This document shows positions 35,071 to 44,014 of a stretch of DNA of 64,000 nt, one piece after another. The notes under the pieces are model-generated. The model was not told the origin of the DNA, did not search any database, and was given only the letters and a program-made list of their open reading frames with translations. Made by a program: the position numbers and the translations under genes. Source of the DNA: an uncultured bacterium (GTDB lineage: Bacteria; Cyanobacteriota; Vampirovibrionia; Gastranaerophilales; Gastranaerophilaceae); NCBI GenBank assembly GCA_902791985.1, contig CADAYD010000001.1, positions 80,825 to 144,824 of the forward strand, read 5' to 3'. Position 1 is the first letter of the stretch, and the number at the start of each line of letters is the position of its first letter.

Positions 35071-37623
35071 ATGCGAGTCTATTCTGTTAACGGATACACT
35101 TCAAGTGCAAGGAAGGGTTATGAGTATAACAATCTTTCAAAAACGGCTGTATTGCCTCAAAGATCAAATGTTTATCCGATATCTTTCGGGCACAGAAATA
35201 TTCATCAAATTGCAGAGTTTACTCCTGAATGTACCGGTAACGGCTTATCCGAAATGTCTCAAGGAGGAGAGGGAGTTGTAGGATTTGAACTTGGTGAGAG
35301 TTTAAATAAATATGAAAAAGTCGGTGGAGTTGCTGTTGATGATAGGAAGTTTTTCCCAATTTGGAACCATGCAAATTCAAAAGGCGGTCACAAATTTCTT
35401 ATTCATAGAGGTATTCTGACAAAAGATTTGCCGGACACAATGCCTGCAAGTGCCTTTTTATCATATGATATAGGCACAACAAAAGAAGATGTTGCACGTT
35501 TTTTAAAGATTAGCCCTGAATATGTTGATTATGTTGTTCAAAGCAAACCTAACGGTGAGGGACCTAATGCCCAATCAAGATACAATATTATTGAACCGAC
35601 AGGAGCAAAAGGATTTGTTGAATTCCCGTCTTCTGTTACATTGGGAAAAATTGAACGTGTACCTTACCAAATAATGCGAGTTTCAGAAAATAACCCGTCT
35701 TATGTAAAATTTGCCAATCGTGGTCATAATTATTTTATTTATACTCCTGAATGGGCAAGAACTGCAAAACCATATTCCTATGATTGTTTCGGTAATGCAT
35801 CGTTTGATGCGGAAATAATTAATTCAAATGGTATGAGGGCACTTGCAAAAACTCTTGCAACTCAGATGGATACCGATGAATTCGGGTATTACAAGCCGGC
35901 AAGTTTGGTTGCTCATGACAGACCTGCATCAACATTTATGCTTCATATTGCGAACATGTCTGCAAACGGGAACAAAGAAGTTAACGGGATGAAGGCGCAT
36001 AAAGTAGAGCATAATCCAAGTTTTGATTATCAAGGCAGAACATATAATCCGTTTCAAATGATTTCGGTTGTAGGAAATGAAAAAGATATTGAATTACTCA
36101 AAAAACATCCTCAGTTTTCGGTTGTTGCAAAAGCTTTTTATAATGGTGGATTAAATTCCTCTGCATTATCCGAACGAGAAAAAGATATAGCCAAAAAGGT
36201 TATCGAACCATATATTGAACCGTTTAGAGATTATTTTGGCGGTTATAATATTACAAAAATACCAATCATTGGGGTGCGAAAAAATCCTAAGAATTTTTCA
36301 CTCGGGTCGGTTTCTTGGAATTTCGATAAAGAGATGCAGAGCATGGAAACTCCGGATGCTGCAAAAGGATTGACAGGAGATTATGCAAGTATTGAAACAA
36401 AGCCCGTTGCAAACGGTGTTACTATACAAAACCTCAGATTTGATGAGCGTGATGTCCCGTTCGGACGTGGAAATAACGGATTATCATTACCCGAAAATAC
36501 CAAAAATTTCACCCCTTTCAAGTATAACGGAACAAATATCAGGGAAGTTCTTGATGCAAAATTAAAAAATGCAAAATGGTTTACGACGTTGATGTGGGAA
36601 GCCGGAGAAAAGGGACAAAAAGAACTTAATAAATTGTTTTTTGATGAAAAGCAACTAAGTGAAGGGCATGAAGTTATAGGATATTTGTCACCGATGAAGG
36701 AAGGACAAATATTGGGCTTAGGACTTGGCAGACCGGATACTCAGAAAGGATACCCGATTTCTACCGGCTCTGTACTTCATTTCTTTAAACGTGATGATGT
36801 ACCGAAAGATATGAAGCTCAAGGTTAAATTTTTATTTGGTATAGGTCTTATGGATAAAAATCATCCGCACTTTAAAATGCTCATGGATGATTACAAGCAG
36901 ATCTGTGAGCTTGACGGAGGAATATACAAACACAATATTGCAATCTGTCGCGGTTATACTCCGAACAGACTTAATGCATGTGCACAATTTGGATGCTATA
37001 CCTCATTATATGAAATGTTCGGAATAACTCCGATAGAGGGGAAAGCTGCAGGCTCTCCTTCTATACTTACCGCTTCCGGCGGATTCAGGGATTATACAAT
37101 AGATGGTGTGAATGGGTTTATAACAAAAGATGTTGTAATGGGTAAACCTGAAGTTTATGGATTAACCTATAATGATTCTCTTGAAAAACTGGAAAAAGCA
37201 AGGATAAAACATCAAATTCCGCAAATGAGCGATAATATTAAAAAAATCATAGAGCTTTATACAAATGACAATGATGCATTTGTCGAAATGTGCAAGAAAA
37301 ATATTGAGGAAAAAGTAGATTGGCATAATAATACAAAATATAATCGTGGTATGAGCGCAAACGAACGCTATCTCAATGCGATATTTGAATCTGATAAAGG
37401 TTGGAGTGCAAGGTTTAAAGGACAAATGAGTGTTTTAGAAGGTAAATGGGGCAGCTTGGAAAATAATCTCAAAAATGCCGTAAAACAAACAAAATCCAGA
37501 CCGGCAAGAATTGTTCTTGGCTTTACTTTAACATTATTGGCTCTTGGATCAATGCTTTATATGTATATTTTAAACAAAGAACATAAAGAAATTAATGTCG
37601 CAAAAAATAATAAGGTCGCGTAA
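35071..37623 (+). CDS. divergent GT-B glycosyltransferase (glycogen synthase-like) with C-terminal membrane anchor
   Basis: 850 aa. The N-terminal domain (about 45-115) holds LSEMSQGGEGVVGFELGESLN and KVGGVAVDDR, like the first blocks of starch/glycogen synthases. SLVAHDRPASTFMLH matches the HxxDW-type loop. Near residue 650 the block YEMFGITPIEGKAAGSPS keeps the retaining GT-B E-x7-E motif and runs into ASGGFRDYTIDGVNGF. A single hydrophobic helix (about 810-832, IVLGFTLTLLALGSMLYMYIL) with a Lys-rich end anchors it. The N-terminus has the ISFG motif. Substrate unknown. Confidence 0.65.
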   Translation: MRVYSVNGYTSSARKGYEYNNLSKTAVLPQRSNVYPISFGHRNIHQIAEFTPECTGNGLSEMSQGGEGVVGFELGESLNKYEKVGGVAVDDRKFFPIWNHANSKGGHKFLIHRGILTKDLPDTMPASAFLSYDIGTTKEDVARFLKISPEYVDYVVQSKPNGEGPNAQSRYNIIEPTGAKGFVEFPSSVTLGKIERVPYQIMRVSENNPSYVKFANRGHNYFIYTPEWARTAKPYSYDCFGNASFDAEIINSNGMRALAKTLATQMDTDEFGYYKPASLVAHDRPASTFMLHIANMSANGNKEVNGMKAHKVEHNPSFDYQGRTYNPFQMISVVGNEKDIELLKKHPQFSVVAKAFYNGGLNSSALSEREKDIAKKVIEPYIEPFRDYFGGYNITKIPIIGVRKNPKNFSLGSVSWNFDKEMQSMETPDAAKGLTGDYASIETKPVANGVTIQNLRFDERDVPFGRGNNGLSLPENTKNFTPFKYNGTNIREVLDAKLKNAKWFTTLMWEAGEKGQKELNKLFFDEKQLSEGHEVIGYLSPMKEGQILGLGLGRPDTQKGYPISTGSVLHFFKRDDVPKDMKLKVKFLFGIGLMDKNHPHFKMLMDDYKQICELDGGIYKHNIAICRGYTPNRLNACAQFGCYTSLYEMFGITPIEGKAAGSPSILTASGGFRDYTIDGVNGFITKDVVMGKPEVYGLTYNDSLEKLEKARIKHQIPQMSDNIKKIIELYTNDNDAFVEMCKKNIEEKVDWHNNTKYNRGMSANERYLNAIFESDKGWSARFKGQMSVLEGKWGSLENNLKNAVKQTKSRPARIVLGFTLTLLALGSMLYMYILNKEHKEINVAKNNKVA

Positions 37624-37628
37624 TTTTA

Positions 37629-38288
37629 TTAATTTTCGATTAATTCTAAAAGTCTTTTCCAGACGTCATTAATTGTTCCTTCAGCATTAATAGTCTTCAA
37701 AACATTTTTATTTCTATAATACTCAATTAATGGTGCAGTTTCATTGAAATATGTTTCAAATCTCGCTTTTGCGGTTTCTTCGTTGTCGTCTTTTCTTTGA
37801 GTAAGTTCACAACCGCAGTGGTCGCATTTGTTTTCTTGTTTTGGAGGTTTGTATTTAAGATTGTATATTTCTCCGCATTGCGGGCATGAACGGCGATTTA
37901 CAATTCTTGAAATTAAAATATCCGTATTGGTATCAAAATATATTGCGCAAAAGCCGGCGGGAATATCTTTATCTATTTCCTCATTGATTTTCGTTAATAA
38001 ATCTGCTTGTTCGGTACTTCTTGGATATCCGTCAAGTATATAGCCGTTTTTGCAGTCATCTTGTGAAAGTCTGTTTTTAATTATTGCTCCTACAAGTTCA
38101 ACAGGAACAAGATGCCCCTTGTCAATAAAGGACTTTGCAATCTTGCCGTTTTCACTGCCCGAGGCTATTTCTGCTCTTAATAATGAGCCGGTATCAATAT
38201 GAGGGAATCCGAAATGTTTTGCGAGTTTTGATGTTTGTGTTCCTTTGCCGCAAGCAGGCGGTCCCAAAAATATAAATTCTCTTTTCAT
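37629..38288 (-). CDS. adk: adenylate kinase with zinc LID
   Basis: 219 aa. FLGPPACGKGTQTSKLA is the P-loop, HIDTGSLLRAEIASG the AMP site, ILDGYPRSTEQADLL the conserved turn, and RIVNRRSCPQCGEIYNLKYKPP with CDHCGCEL forms a four-Cys zinc site in the LID. It balances ATP, ADP and AMP. SD AGAGGA. Convergent with the 35071 gene, five bases apart. Confidence 0.96.
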   Translation of the reverse strand: MKREFIFLGPPACGKGTQTSKLAKHFGFPHIDTGSLLRAEIASGSENGKIAKSFIDKGHLVPVELVGAIIKNRLSQDDCKNGYILDGYPRSTEQADLLTKINEEIDKDIPAGFCAIYFDTNTDILISRIVNRRSCPQCGEIYNLKYKPPKQENKCDHCGCELTQRKDDNEETAKARFETYFNETAPLIEYYRNKNVLKTINAEGTINDVWKRLLELIEN

Positions 38289-38399
38289 ATATAAAATCCT
38301 CTTATGTTTATTTTATAACATTTTTAATATATTTCAAGTTCGTATAGGGTTAATGTTTTAGGGTATTAAGATTCTGAGGAGTCTTAATGCTCTTGTTCA

Positions 38400-38430
38400 A
38401 TAAAATAAAAAGCCTGTACTTTCGGTACAG
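38400..38430 (-). terminator. minus-strand intrinsic terminator with no obvious gene upstream
   Basis: On the minus strand CTGTAC pairs with GTACAG across a short loop, followed by GGCTTTTTATTTT. It would end a leftward transcript that begins somewhere between 38431 and 38943, where no clear leftward gene is present. Confidence 0.6.
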
Positions 38431-38760
38431 ACTATATTGAAGTTTACAACTATCCTATTTACTCTCTTCTTAAAGTTTTACTTTCTCCCTTAATAAACTA
38501 GATATATAAAATGAAACTTGTTTATATCTAAAAAATTATCCCTAATCTCCATTCTTCAAAATTATTCCTCAAATATCTCTTTCCCTTTCCAAACTATTTA
38601 AGCCATCACCTCTATCTTTCTTCATACTAACTATTTTACTTACACTTGACCTACTATCCGTCAAATCATCCCCAAAATCCGGCAGCCATTTTTTAGGCTT
38701 GCTCTTTATATTTCTTACTCTAGTGCTAAATTTTTGAGATTACAAGTAAAAAAAAATTAT
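38431..38760 (-). other. unexplained purine-rich (minus strand) region
   Basis: For about 300 bases the plus strand is very poor in G and rich in C/T, so the minus strand is purine-rich with repeated GGAGA/GAAAG-like patches. A minus-strand open frame of about 60 codons (ending around 38575) has the string KKWLPDFGDDL but no ATG near its front. A hairpin AGATATA/TATATCT lies further along. It could be a decayed gene or an untranslated RNA ending at the 38400 terminator. Confidence 0.35.
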
Positions 38761-38857
38761 TATTTTTTTACAATTGACCATGCCCTTTGAAACAGTAATA
38801 AAAAATTCGTGTTATAAAATCTTAATGAAGATAATTTAATGAAATCATGTAAAATTT

Positions 38858-38886
38858 TTGCTTGATTTTATTTGACAATATAAAAT
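38858..38886 (+). promoter_or_regulatory. promoter of the WYL gene pair (TTGCTT-17-TAAAAT)
   Basis: TTGCTT (38858-38863) and TAAAAT (38881-38886). Start near 38893. The leader contains a possible 8-codon reading frame (MEISMLYV) before the first WYL gene. Confidence 0.5.
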
Positions 38887-38943
38887 TAGTGTATGGAGAT
38901 TAGCATGCTTTATGTGTAAATTTATTGAAAATTTTGGTGATAT

Positions 38944-39891
38944 ATGAAACGATTCATGGAAACAAATACGGTCACACATAATCTTATGTCGTTTAGCGGC
39001 TTTAAATCTCTGCTTATTTTTTCCATGCTTGTAGAATCTCCAAAGACCTATGAAGAGATAAGACATGCAATAGAAACGAATGAATATATAAAAGAGACAT
39101 GTTCTGTTGATACTATCAGAATTTACATGAATACTCTAAAACAGGTCGGTTGTAATATTAAAAAAAATTATCAAGGACGAACAGTAAGATACTATATTGA
39201 TTCTCATCCATTTGAATTGAAAGTTTCTGATGCACAGGTTAAAAGTATTTTGAAGATCTATAAGGCAATATCTAAATCTATAGAAATATCAGATTATTTA
39301 GCCCTAAAAGAATTGTTTGATAAATTATTGCCATATATTTCGAATGAACAATTAAAAGAAAAGCTTCAAAATCTTTCTCCAATAGGGCATATTAATTCCG
39401 GACTTATAAAAGATTTAATGAAGTATTGCCAAAATAATACAGAAATTACAATCTTATATAATGCTAAAAATTCTGGTGTTAAAAAAGAAATTGATATTAT
39501 TTCAGACAAAATGAATATTTATAATGGGAAATTGTACCTTTGCGGGTATAATTCGGAGTATAAAAACTATGGAGAATTTTTAGTTTCTCATATTATTAAA
39601 ATTATAAGTGTTAATCTTGAATCTCCAAAGCTTTCATCTCCGGAATTAACAGTTCGTTATGAATATTACAAAGATAAAAATGAAAAATTTGAAATAGGCC
39701 CTGATGAAAAAATCATAGAAGAAAATAAAAATTGCGTAGTTGTTGAAATAACTTCTCAAAATAAATTTGCAATTATGCAGCGGATATTATTTCATGCCAA
39801 TAAATGTAAGGTGATTTCGCCTTCGTCATATCAAGAAGAAATTATATCGCTTCTGAAAAAAATGAAAGAGGGTTATATTGAAGAAAACTAG
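38944..39891 (+). CDS. WYL-domain transcriptional regulator (first of a pair)
   Basis: 315 aa. An N-terminal helix-turn-helix-like part (residues 15-90, KTYEEIRHAIETNEYI and DTIRIYMNTLKQVGCNIKK) precedes a WYL domain near 170-225 (ITILYNAKNSGVKKEID, MNIYNGKLYLCGYNSEYKNYGEFLVSHI) and a C-terminal extension. WYL proteins sense nucleic acids or other ligands and often regulate DNA-damage or defence genes. The next gene overlaps by 14 bases and has the same layout, like PafB/PafC. Confidence 0.78.
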   Translation: MKRFMETNTVTHNLMSFSGFKSLLIFSMLVESPKTYEEIRHAIETNEYIKETCSVDTIRIYMNTLKQVGCNIKKNYQGRTVRYYIDSHPFELKVSDAQVKSILKIYKAISKSIEISDYLALKELFDKLLPYISNEQLKEKLQNLSPIGHINSGLIKDLMKYCQNNTEITILYNAKNSGVKKEIDIISDKMNIYNGKLYLCGYNSEYKNYGEFLVSHIIKIISVNLESPKLSSPELTVRYEYYKDKNEKFEIGPDEKIIEENKNCVVVEITSQNKFAIMQRILFHANKCKVISPSSYQEEIISLLKKMKEGYIEEN

Positions 39892-40813
39892 TCAAAAATT
39901 AAATAACGGTTGCTTAAATATATTCAAATTCCTCAAGCTTTTGTATGCTGATGAAGCGGATTATGACAGTGTTATCCGAATATTTAAAGAAGATATTGAA
40001 AAGGAAAAAGAAAATAATAATCATAAAGCAAAAAATTTGGTTCAAGTTGTTCTGAATAAGTATGTGAATGCTTTGAAAATTTTTGGAGTAAAAATAAAAA
40101 AAGAAAAAAATAAATACAAATTGGAAAGCAGTCTTTACTCTTTACATTATACTTTAAATGAACTTAAGGCTTTAAGTATTATTGAAAATGCAGGCAGTAA
40201 TATCCCTGATGAAGATATTAATGATAATATTTCAAATTTGCTGTTTAATTTATTTTTAAGGATGGGTAATAACGATAAAAATATGTTCAGCCAATTTAAT
40301 TCAGAGTTTGACCTATCTTTCTATTACAGTGATTTAAAAGATCAAATTGAAAATTGCAAAAAATATTGTGCGGAGCATATGCAGTTAAAAATTATTTATC
40401 AAATTAAAAATAAAGAAATAAAAAGTATTTGTATTCCTAAAGAAATAATATACAGTATAAAAACCGCATATTTATCAGTTTATGATATTAAAAAAACGCA
40501 AAATATTGAAATACCGTTACCAAATATTTTATCTATTTCTCAGTTACCTTCAAAATGTGCTGAATCACAGAGTACAACAACGATTCTTTTTAAATTGAAA
40601 GGACGATTGGCAAAAACTTATAAATTAAAATCCGGAGAAAAATTACAGGATAAAAAAGATGATTTTATAGTAATTTCTAATTCGGAAGAACCATTGGATA
40701 AGTTATTGCCGAGACTTATGAGATATGGCGAGTTATGTGAAATTGTAAATCCAAAATACATTCGAGCAGAGATGATAAATTTATTGAATGATACTTTGAA
40801 AAATTACGAATAG
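39878..40813 (+). CDS. WYL-like regulator (second of a pair)
   Basis: 311 aa, TTG start at 39878 with SD AGAGGG five bases upstream and 14 bases inside the previous gene. An N-terminal DNA-binding-like region (LNIFKFLKLLYADEADYDSV) and a weak WYL domain (LKIIYQIKNKEIKSICIPKEIIYSIKTAYLSVYDIKK) mirror the partner. It keeps the C-terminal extension. The two probably form a heterodimer. A strong terminator follows. Confidence 0.7.
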   Translation: MKKTSQKLNNGCLNIFKFLKLLYADEADYDSVIRIFKEDIEKEKENNNHKAKNLVQVVLNKYVNALKIFGVKIKKEKNKYKLESSLYSLHYTLNELKALSIIENAGSNIPDEDINDNISNLLFNLFLRMGNNDKNMFSQFNSEFDLSFYYSDLKDQIENCKKYCAEHMQLKIIYQIKNKEIKSICIPKEIIYSIKTAYLSVYDIKKTQNIEIPLPNILSISQLPSKCAESQSTTTILFKLKGRLAKTYKLKSGEKLQDKKDDFIVISNSEEPLDKLLPRLMRYGELCEIVNPKYIRAEMINLLNDTLKNYE

Positions 40814-40814
40814 T

Positions 40815-40843
40815 AAAACCCGAGAATTTATTCTCGGGTTTTT
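40815..40843 (+). terminator. intrinsic terminator of the WYL pair
   Basis: AAAACCCGAGAA pairs with TTCTCGGGTTTT across a TTTA loop, followed by a T run. Ends the WYL operon. Confidence 0.88.
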
Positions 40844-40886
40844 AACGCTACACACTATTATTTACTACACTAAAACTAAAGGAATA

Positions 40887-41726
40887 TTATGTCGAAATCT
40901 TACTGGTAAATATTGACGTTAATGCGACTAATCCTGCAACTGCTGCACCTATAAAGCCTGCTTTTGTTGTTAAGAATTTCGAAGCACCTTTCAAAATTGA
41001 ACCGCTTTTACCGGCGAGTAATTTAGCAGCCCCATAGGCGGTTGCTCCTATTGCGCCGCATCCTGCAATTCTTCCGATATTTTGTTCTGTTTTTTCTCCT
41101 GTCGGAACGGATTGGTGCGTAATATCAGCAATATTGTCTTCAGCCGAACGTCTGTTATATGTATTTAAGGTTATTGACTGTATAAAGCCTTGTAACAATG
41201 AGGTGTGTCCGTGATCTCTGAGGTCTTGAACAAGAGTTTTGCCGCTTAACTGGGTGTAAAGTGAGAGTGCTCTGCTGTTTAGTTCTTCTTCAGATGCTTC
41301 TCCGTATGCATTTTTAACTGCATTCAGATAATTTTGATATGCTTCCGGAATTTGATCTTGTTCATTTTGGACGATTTTATCTCTTAAATTTGCGGCTGTT
41401 TCCTGAATTGCTTCCATTGCTCCATTCAGTTTTACGTCGTTATTTCGTTGCATCCTTTGTGAGTCTAAGTAGTAATTGTTCCAGTTTTGCTGATAATTTT
41501 TCATATTATCAAAATATGTGCTGTCCATTCCGCACATGCCCATACCGAACATCGGATTATAGCCCCCCATGCCCATCATCGGGCTAAATATACTGCCGTT
41601 CATTCCCATTGCACCTGTGTATGAGCCCATAGATGTCATATCAATATTGTCGAAGTCATATGAGAACGGGGACATGAATTGGAATGTACCCATGTTTAAC
41701 GGTTGTATTGAACCTACATTGTTCAT
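40887..41726 (-). CDS. hypothetical Met/Gly-rich protein
   Basis: 279 aa from ATG 41726, chosen for SD GGAGGT at the right distance; a longer frame from 41822 would run through the promoter element. About residues 30-75 are rich in Met and Gly (MGMGGYNPMFGMGM). The middle is helical with NLRDKIVQNEQDQIPEAYQNYL and NTYNRRSAEDNIAD. The C-terminal 65 residues are Gly/Ala-rich and hydrophobic (CGAIGATAYGAAKLLAG, FIGAAVAGLVALTSIF), like a small membrane-inserting hairpin. Not recognised. Confidence 0.62.
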   Translation of the reverse strand: MNNVGSIQPLNMGTFQFMSPFSYDFDNIDMTSMGSYTGAMGMNGSIFSPMMGMGGYNPMFGMGMCGMDSTYFDNMKNYQQNWNNYYLDSQRMQRNNDVKLNGAMEAIQETAANLRDKIVQNEQDQIPEAYQNYLNAVKNAYGEASEEELNSRALSLYTQLSGKTLVQDLRDHGHTSLLQGFIQSITLNTYNRRSAEDNIADITHQSVPTGEKTEQNIGRIAGCGAIGATAYGAAKLLAGKSGSILKGASKFLTTKAGFIGAAVAGLVALTSIFTSKIST

Positions 41727-41760
41727 AACTACCTCCAAAATAAAATTAACCTTTTTACCT

Positions 41761-41800
41761 ACCTTATCTATATAAAAAATTTTCATATTTAAAAATTGCG
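41761..41800 (-). promoter_or_regulatory. 40-bp shared upstream element, looser copy D
   Basis: On the minus strand CGCAATTTTT is followed by GAAAAT and TATAGATAAGG in the same order as copies A-C, with the right end shifted by one or two bases. Upstream of the Met/Gly-rich gene. Confidence 0.35.
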
Positions 41801-41814
41801 CTGATTGATTTTTT

Positions 41815-41832
41815 TGTAACATTTTTGTTACA
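41815..41832. promoter_or_regulatory. perfect 7-4-7 palindrome between divergent genes
   Basis: TGTAACATTTTTGTTACA: two perfect TGTAACA half-sites around TTTT. It lies between the Met/Gly-rich gene and the TPR gene, like an operator for a dimeric regulator. TGTAACA-like sites also lie upstream of the 49992, 54320 and 55747 genes. Confidence 0.5.
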
Positions 41833-41894
41833 TTATTTGGTTGATGTGGATTTTATGAAAATAGATTAATATATGTTATTATAGGATTCTATGT

Positions 41895-43037
41895 ATGAAA
41901 AAAGGCTGTTTTAGAAAATTCTTATCCGGATTATTTTCATTGTTCGTAATTGGAGCAATTGTTGTTGCAGTTTATTTCAATCAGCAATTTATAAAAACTC
42001 ATATTATTAATCGTGCAATAGGGATGTATTATGTTCACAAGGGTGATGTTGCCTATCGTAAAATGAATACCAATAAGGCAATAAAATATTATAATAAGGG
42101 TTTGAAATTATTTCCCGGACATTATACTGCTTGGTATAATCTCGGTAATATTTATGTTTCTTATGAAGATTATTATTCTGCGTTATATTCATATTCTCAA
42201 GCATTCAAGTATAACCCTAAAATGATGATAGCCCGAATGAATTATGGTATTGTGGCAACACAAAAATTGGGCAATTTTGATATTGCTATCGATCAATTTA
42301 ATAAAATTGTAAAAACAAAACGTAGATTGCTTTCTATTCCGTACATTTTTAATAATCGTATCAGTACCAAGGCAAATAGAGCAATCGCTTATTACAATAT
42401 AGGTGTTACATATAGATTAAAATCTCTTTATGAGAACGATGATTGGGAAAAACAGCGCCAATATCTTGGAAAAGCTATTGATGCATACAAAAAATCACTC
42501 AAAATAGACCCTAAAAATTATGATACGTTATACAATTTAGGTATTGCCTACCACCTTGCAGGCAGGTATGATGATGCCGGAATTAATTATTGTAAGGCTA
42601 TTGAAATTCAGCCAATGAGTTACGAAGCACATTATAATCTTGCGCTTCTTCTCAGACGTTTGAGGTATTATGAGCAATCATATGAAGAAATAGATAAAGC
42701 TGCGACTTTAGTTACGGCATTAAATGAAAATACTGCACAACAGCAATATGTTGCAATTGTCATGAATGATATAATGCGTACTATGTATGGGAATGAAGAA
42801 TATAGACGACAATTAAAAACTTTTCTTGATGATGAAAAAAGCAAAACTGCTGCTCACATGGCTAAAGATGATGTAAAATCAAAAGAAACAAAAAAAGATA
42901 AAGAAAAAGGTACAATTTCATCCGAAGGCGTAAATTTGATAAATGGGAAGGTTGTAGTTACAAAAGAATTAGATGCTTCAATCTTAAAAAGTTTCGGCAG
43001 ATGTTCATGTATAAAACTGTTTACTCATGATGATTAA
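41895..43037 (+). CDS. TPR-repeat protein with N-terminal membrane anchor
   Basis: 380 aa. One membrane helix (about residues 11-30) is followed by tetratricopeptide repeats from 45 to 270. The clearest units are AIKYYNKGLKLFPGHYTAWYNLG, ALYSYSQAFKYNPKMMIARMNYG, AIDAYKKSLKIDPKNYDTLYNLG and AGINYCKAIEIQPMSYEAHYNLA. The Lys-rich tail is disordered. Likely a periplasmic scaffold attached to the inner membrane. Divergent from the Met/Gly-rich gene across a palindrome. Confidence 0.83.
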   Translation: MKKGCFRKFLSGLFSLFVIGAIVVAVYFNQQFIKTHIINRAIGMYYVHKGDVAYRKMNTNKAIKYYNKGLKLFPGHYTAWYNLGNIYVSYEDYYSALYSYSQAFKYNPKMMIARMNYGIVATQKLGNFDIAIDQFNKIVKTKRRLLSIPYIFNNRISTKANRAIAYYNIGVTYRLKSLYENDDWEKQRQYLGKAIDAYKKSLKIDPKNYDTLYNLGIAYHLAGRYDDAGINYCKAIEIQPMSYEAHYNLALLLRRLRYYEQSYEEIDKAATLVTALNENTAQQQYVAIVMNDIMRTMYGNEEYRRQLKTFLDDEKSKTAAHMAKDDVKSKETKKDKEKGTISSEGVNLINGKVVVTKELDASILKSFGRCSCIKLFTHDD

Positions 43038-43106
43038 TTATATACATTTGGTGAATGTTTATTTGTTTTTTTTACTTTAAATTTTAAGCACAACAGGGAG
43101 GTGTTT

Positions 43107-43616
43107 ATGATTAACGATAAAGTAAAGGAAATTTTAAATGAACAGATTAATAAAGAATTTTATTCCGCTTATTTGTATCTTTCAATGGGTGCATATTTCT
43201 CTGATATGGGTATGTACGGGTTTTCTAAATGGATGGAAATACAGGCAAAAGAAGAAATTGATCATGGAATGATTTTGTTTGACTACATTCTTAAAAGAAA
43301 AGCAAAAGTAGAATTAAAAGCCCTAAATGCTCCGGATATAAGTTTTGAAGGTGTTGAAGACATTTTTCAAAAGGCATATGAGCACGAAAAAACTATATCA
43401 TGTTCAATAAACGCTATTGCATCTTTAACTGAAGATGAATGTGACTTGGCTACAAGAAATTTTATTGATTGGTATTTAAAAGAGCAAATTGAAGAAGAAG
43501 ATAATTTCTTGCGTATAATATCGAAAATAAAAGCGTTTGGTTCGGATAGTGCATCGTCATATTTGCTGGATAAAGAATTGGGGCAACGAGAATATAATCC
43601 GGCATCATATGAATAA
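43107..43616 (+). CDS. ftnA: ferritin (FtnA-type)
   Basis: 169 aa from ATG 43107 with the strong SD AGGGAGGTG. LNEQINKEFYSAYLYLSMGAYFSD, GFSKWMEIQAKEEIDHGMILFDYI and FIDWYLKEQIEEEDNFLRII carry the ferroxidase ligands (Glu17, Glu50, His53-type pattern ExxH, and later Glu/Gln). Stores iron as a 24-subunit shell. Confidence 0.93.
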   Translation: MINDKVKEILNEQINKEFYSAYLYLSMGAYFSDMGMYGFSKWMEIQAKEEIDHGMILFDYILKRKAKVELKALNAPDISFEGVEDIFQKAYEHEKTISCSINAIASLTEDECDLATRNFIDWYLKEQIEEEDNFLRIISKIKAFGSDSASSYLLDKELGQREYNPASYE

Positions 43617-43666
43617 ATATCTTTCAATTTTCATGTTATAATATTCTTATTCAAGGAGAAAATATT

Positions 43667-44014
43667 ATGACATTGAGAAACGAAAGAGTAAGAAAAGAAT
43701 TGATGCGTGACATATCTGAAATTCTAAGAAAAGAAATCAGAGGTTTGAAAGGTGTCGTTTCAATTGTTGATGTTGAAGTTTCTCATGATAATTCGTTTGC
43801 AAGAGTAATTTATAGTGTTTTAGGGTCAGATGATGATATTGAAGCTACAAAAGAGATTATAGAAAAATCGACCCCGAAAATTCGTTATAATGTCGGAAAG
43901 CAACTGCGCCTAAGACTTACTCCGGAATTAAAATTTGTCTACACAGACGGTCTTGAACAATCTTCAAGAGTTGTGGATTTATTAAATAAAATTTCAAGAG
44001 GAGAAATAAAGTAA
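43667..44014 (+). CDS. rbfA: ribosome-binding factor A
   Basis: 115 aa, the usual length. RNERVRKELMRDISEILRKEIR, VSIVDVEVSHDNSFARVIYSVLG and LRLRLTPELKFVYTDGLEQSSRVVDLLNKI match RbfA. It helps mature the 30S subunit. It is followed immediately by truB, a common pairing. SD AAGGAG. Confidence 0.93.
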   Translation: MTLRNERVRKELMRDISEILRKEIRGLKGVVSIVDVEVSHDNSFARVIYSVLGSDDDIEATKEIIEKSTPKIRYNVGKQLRLRLTPELKFVYTDGLEQSSRVVDLLNKISRGEIK

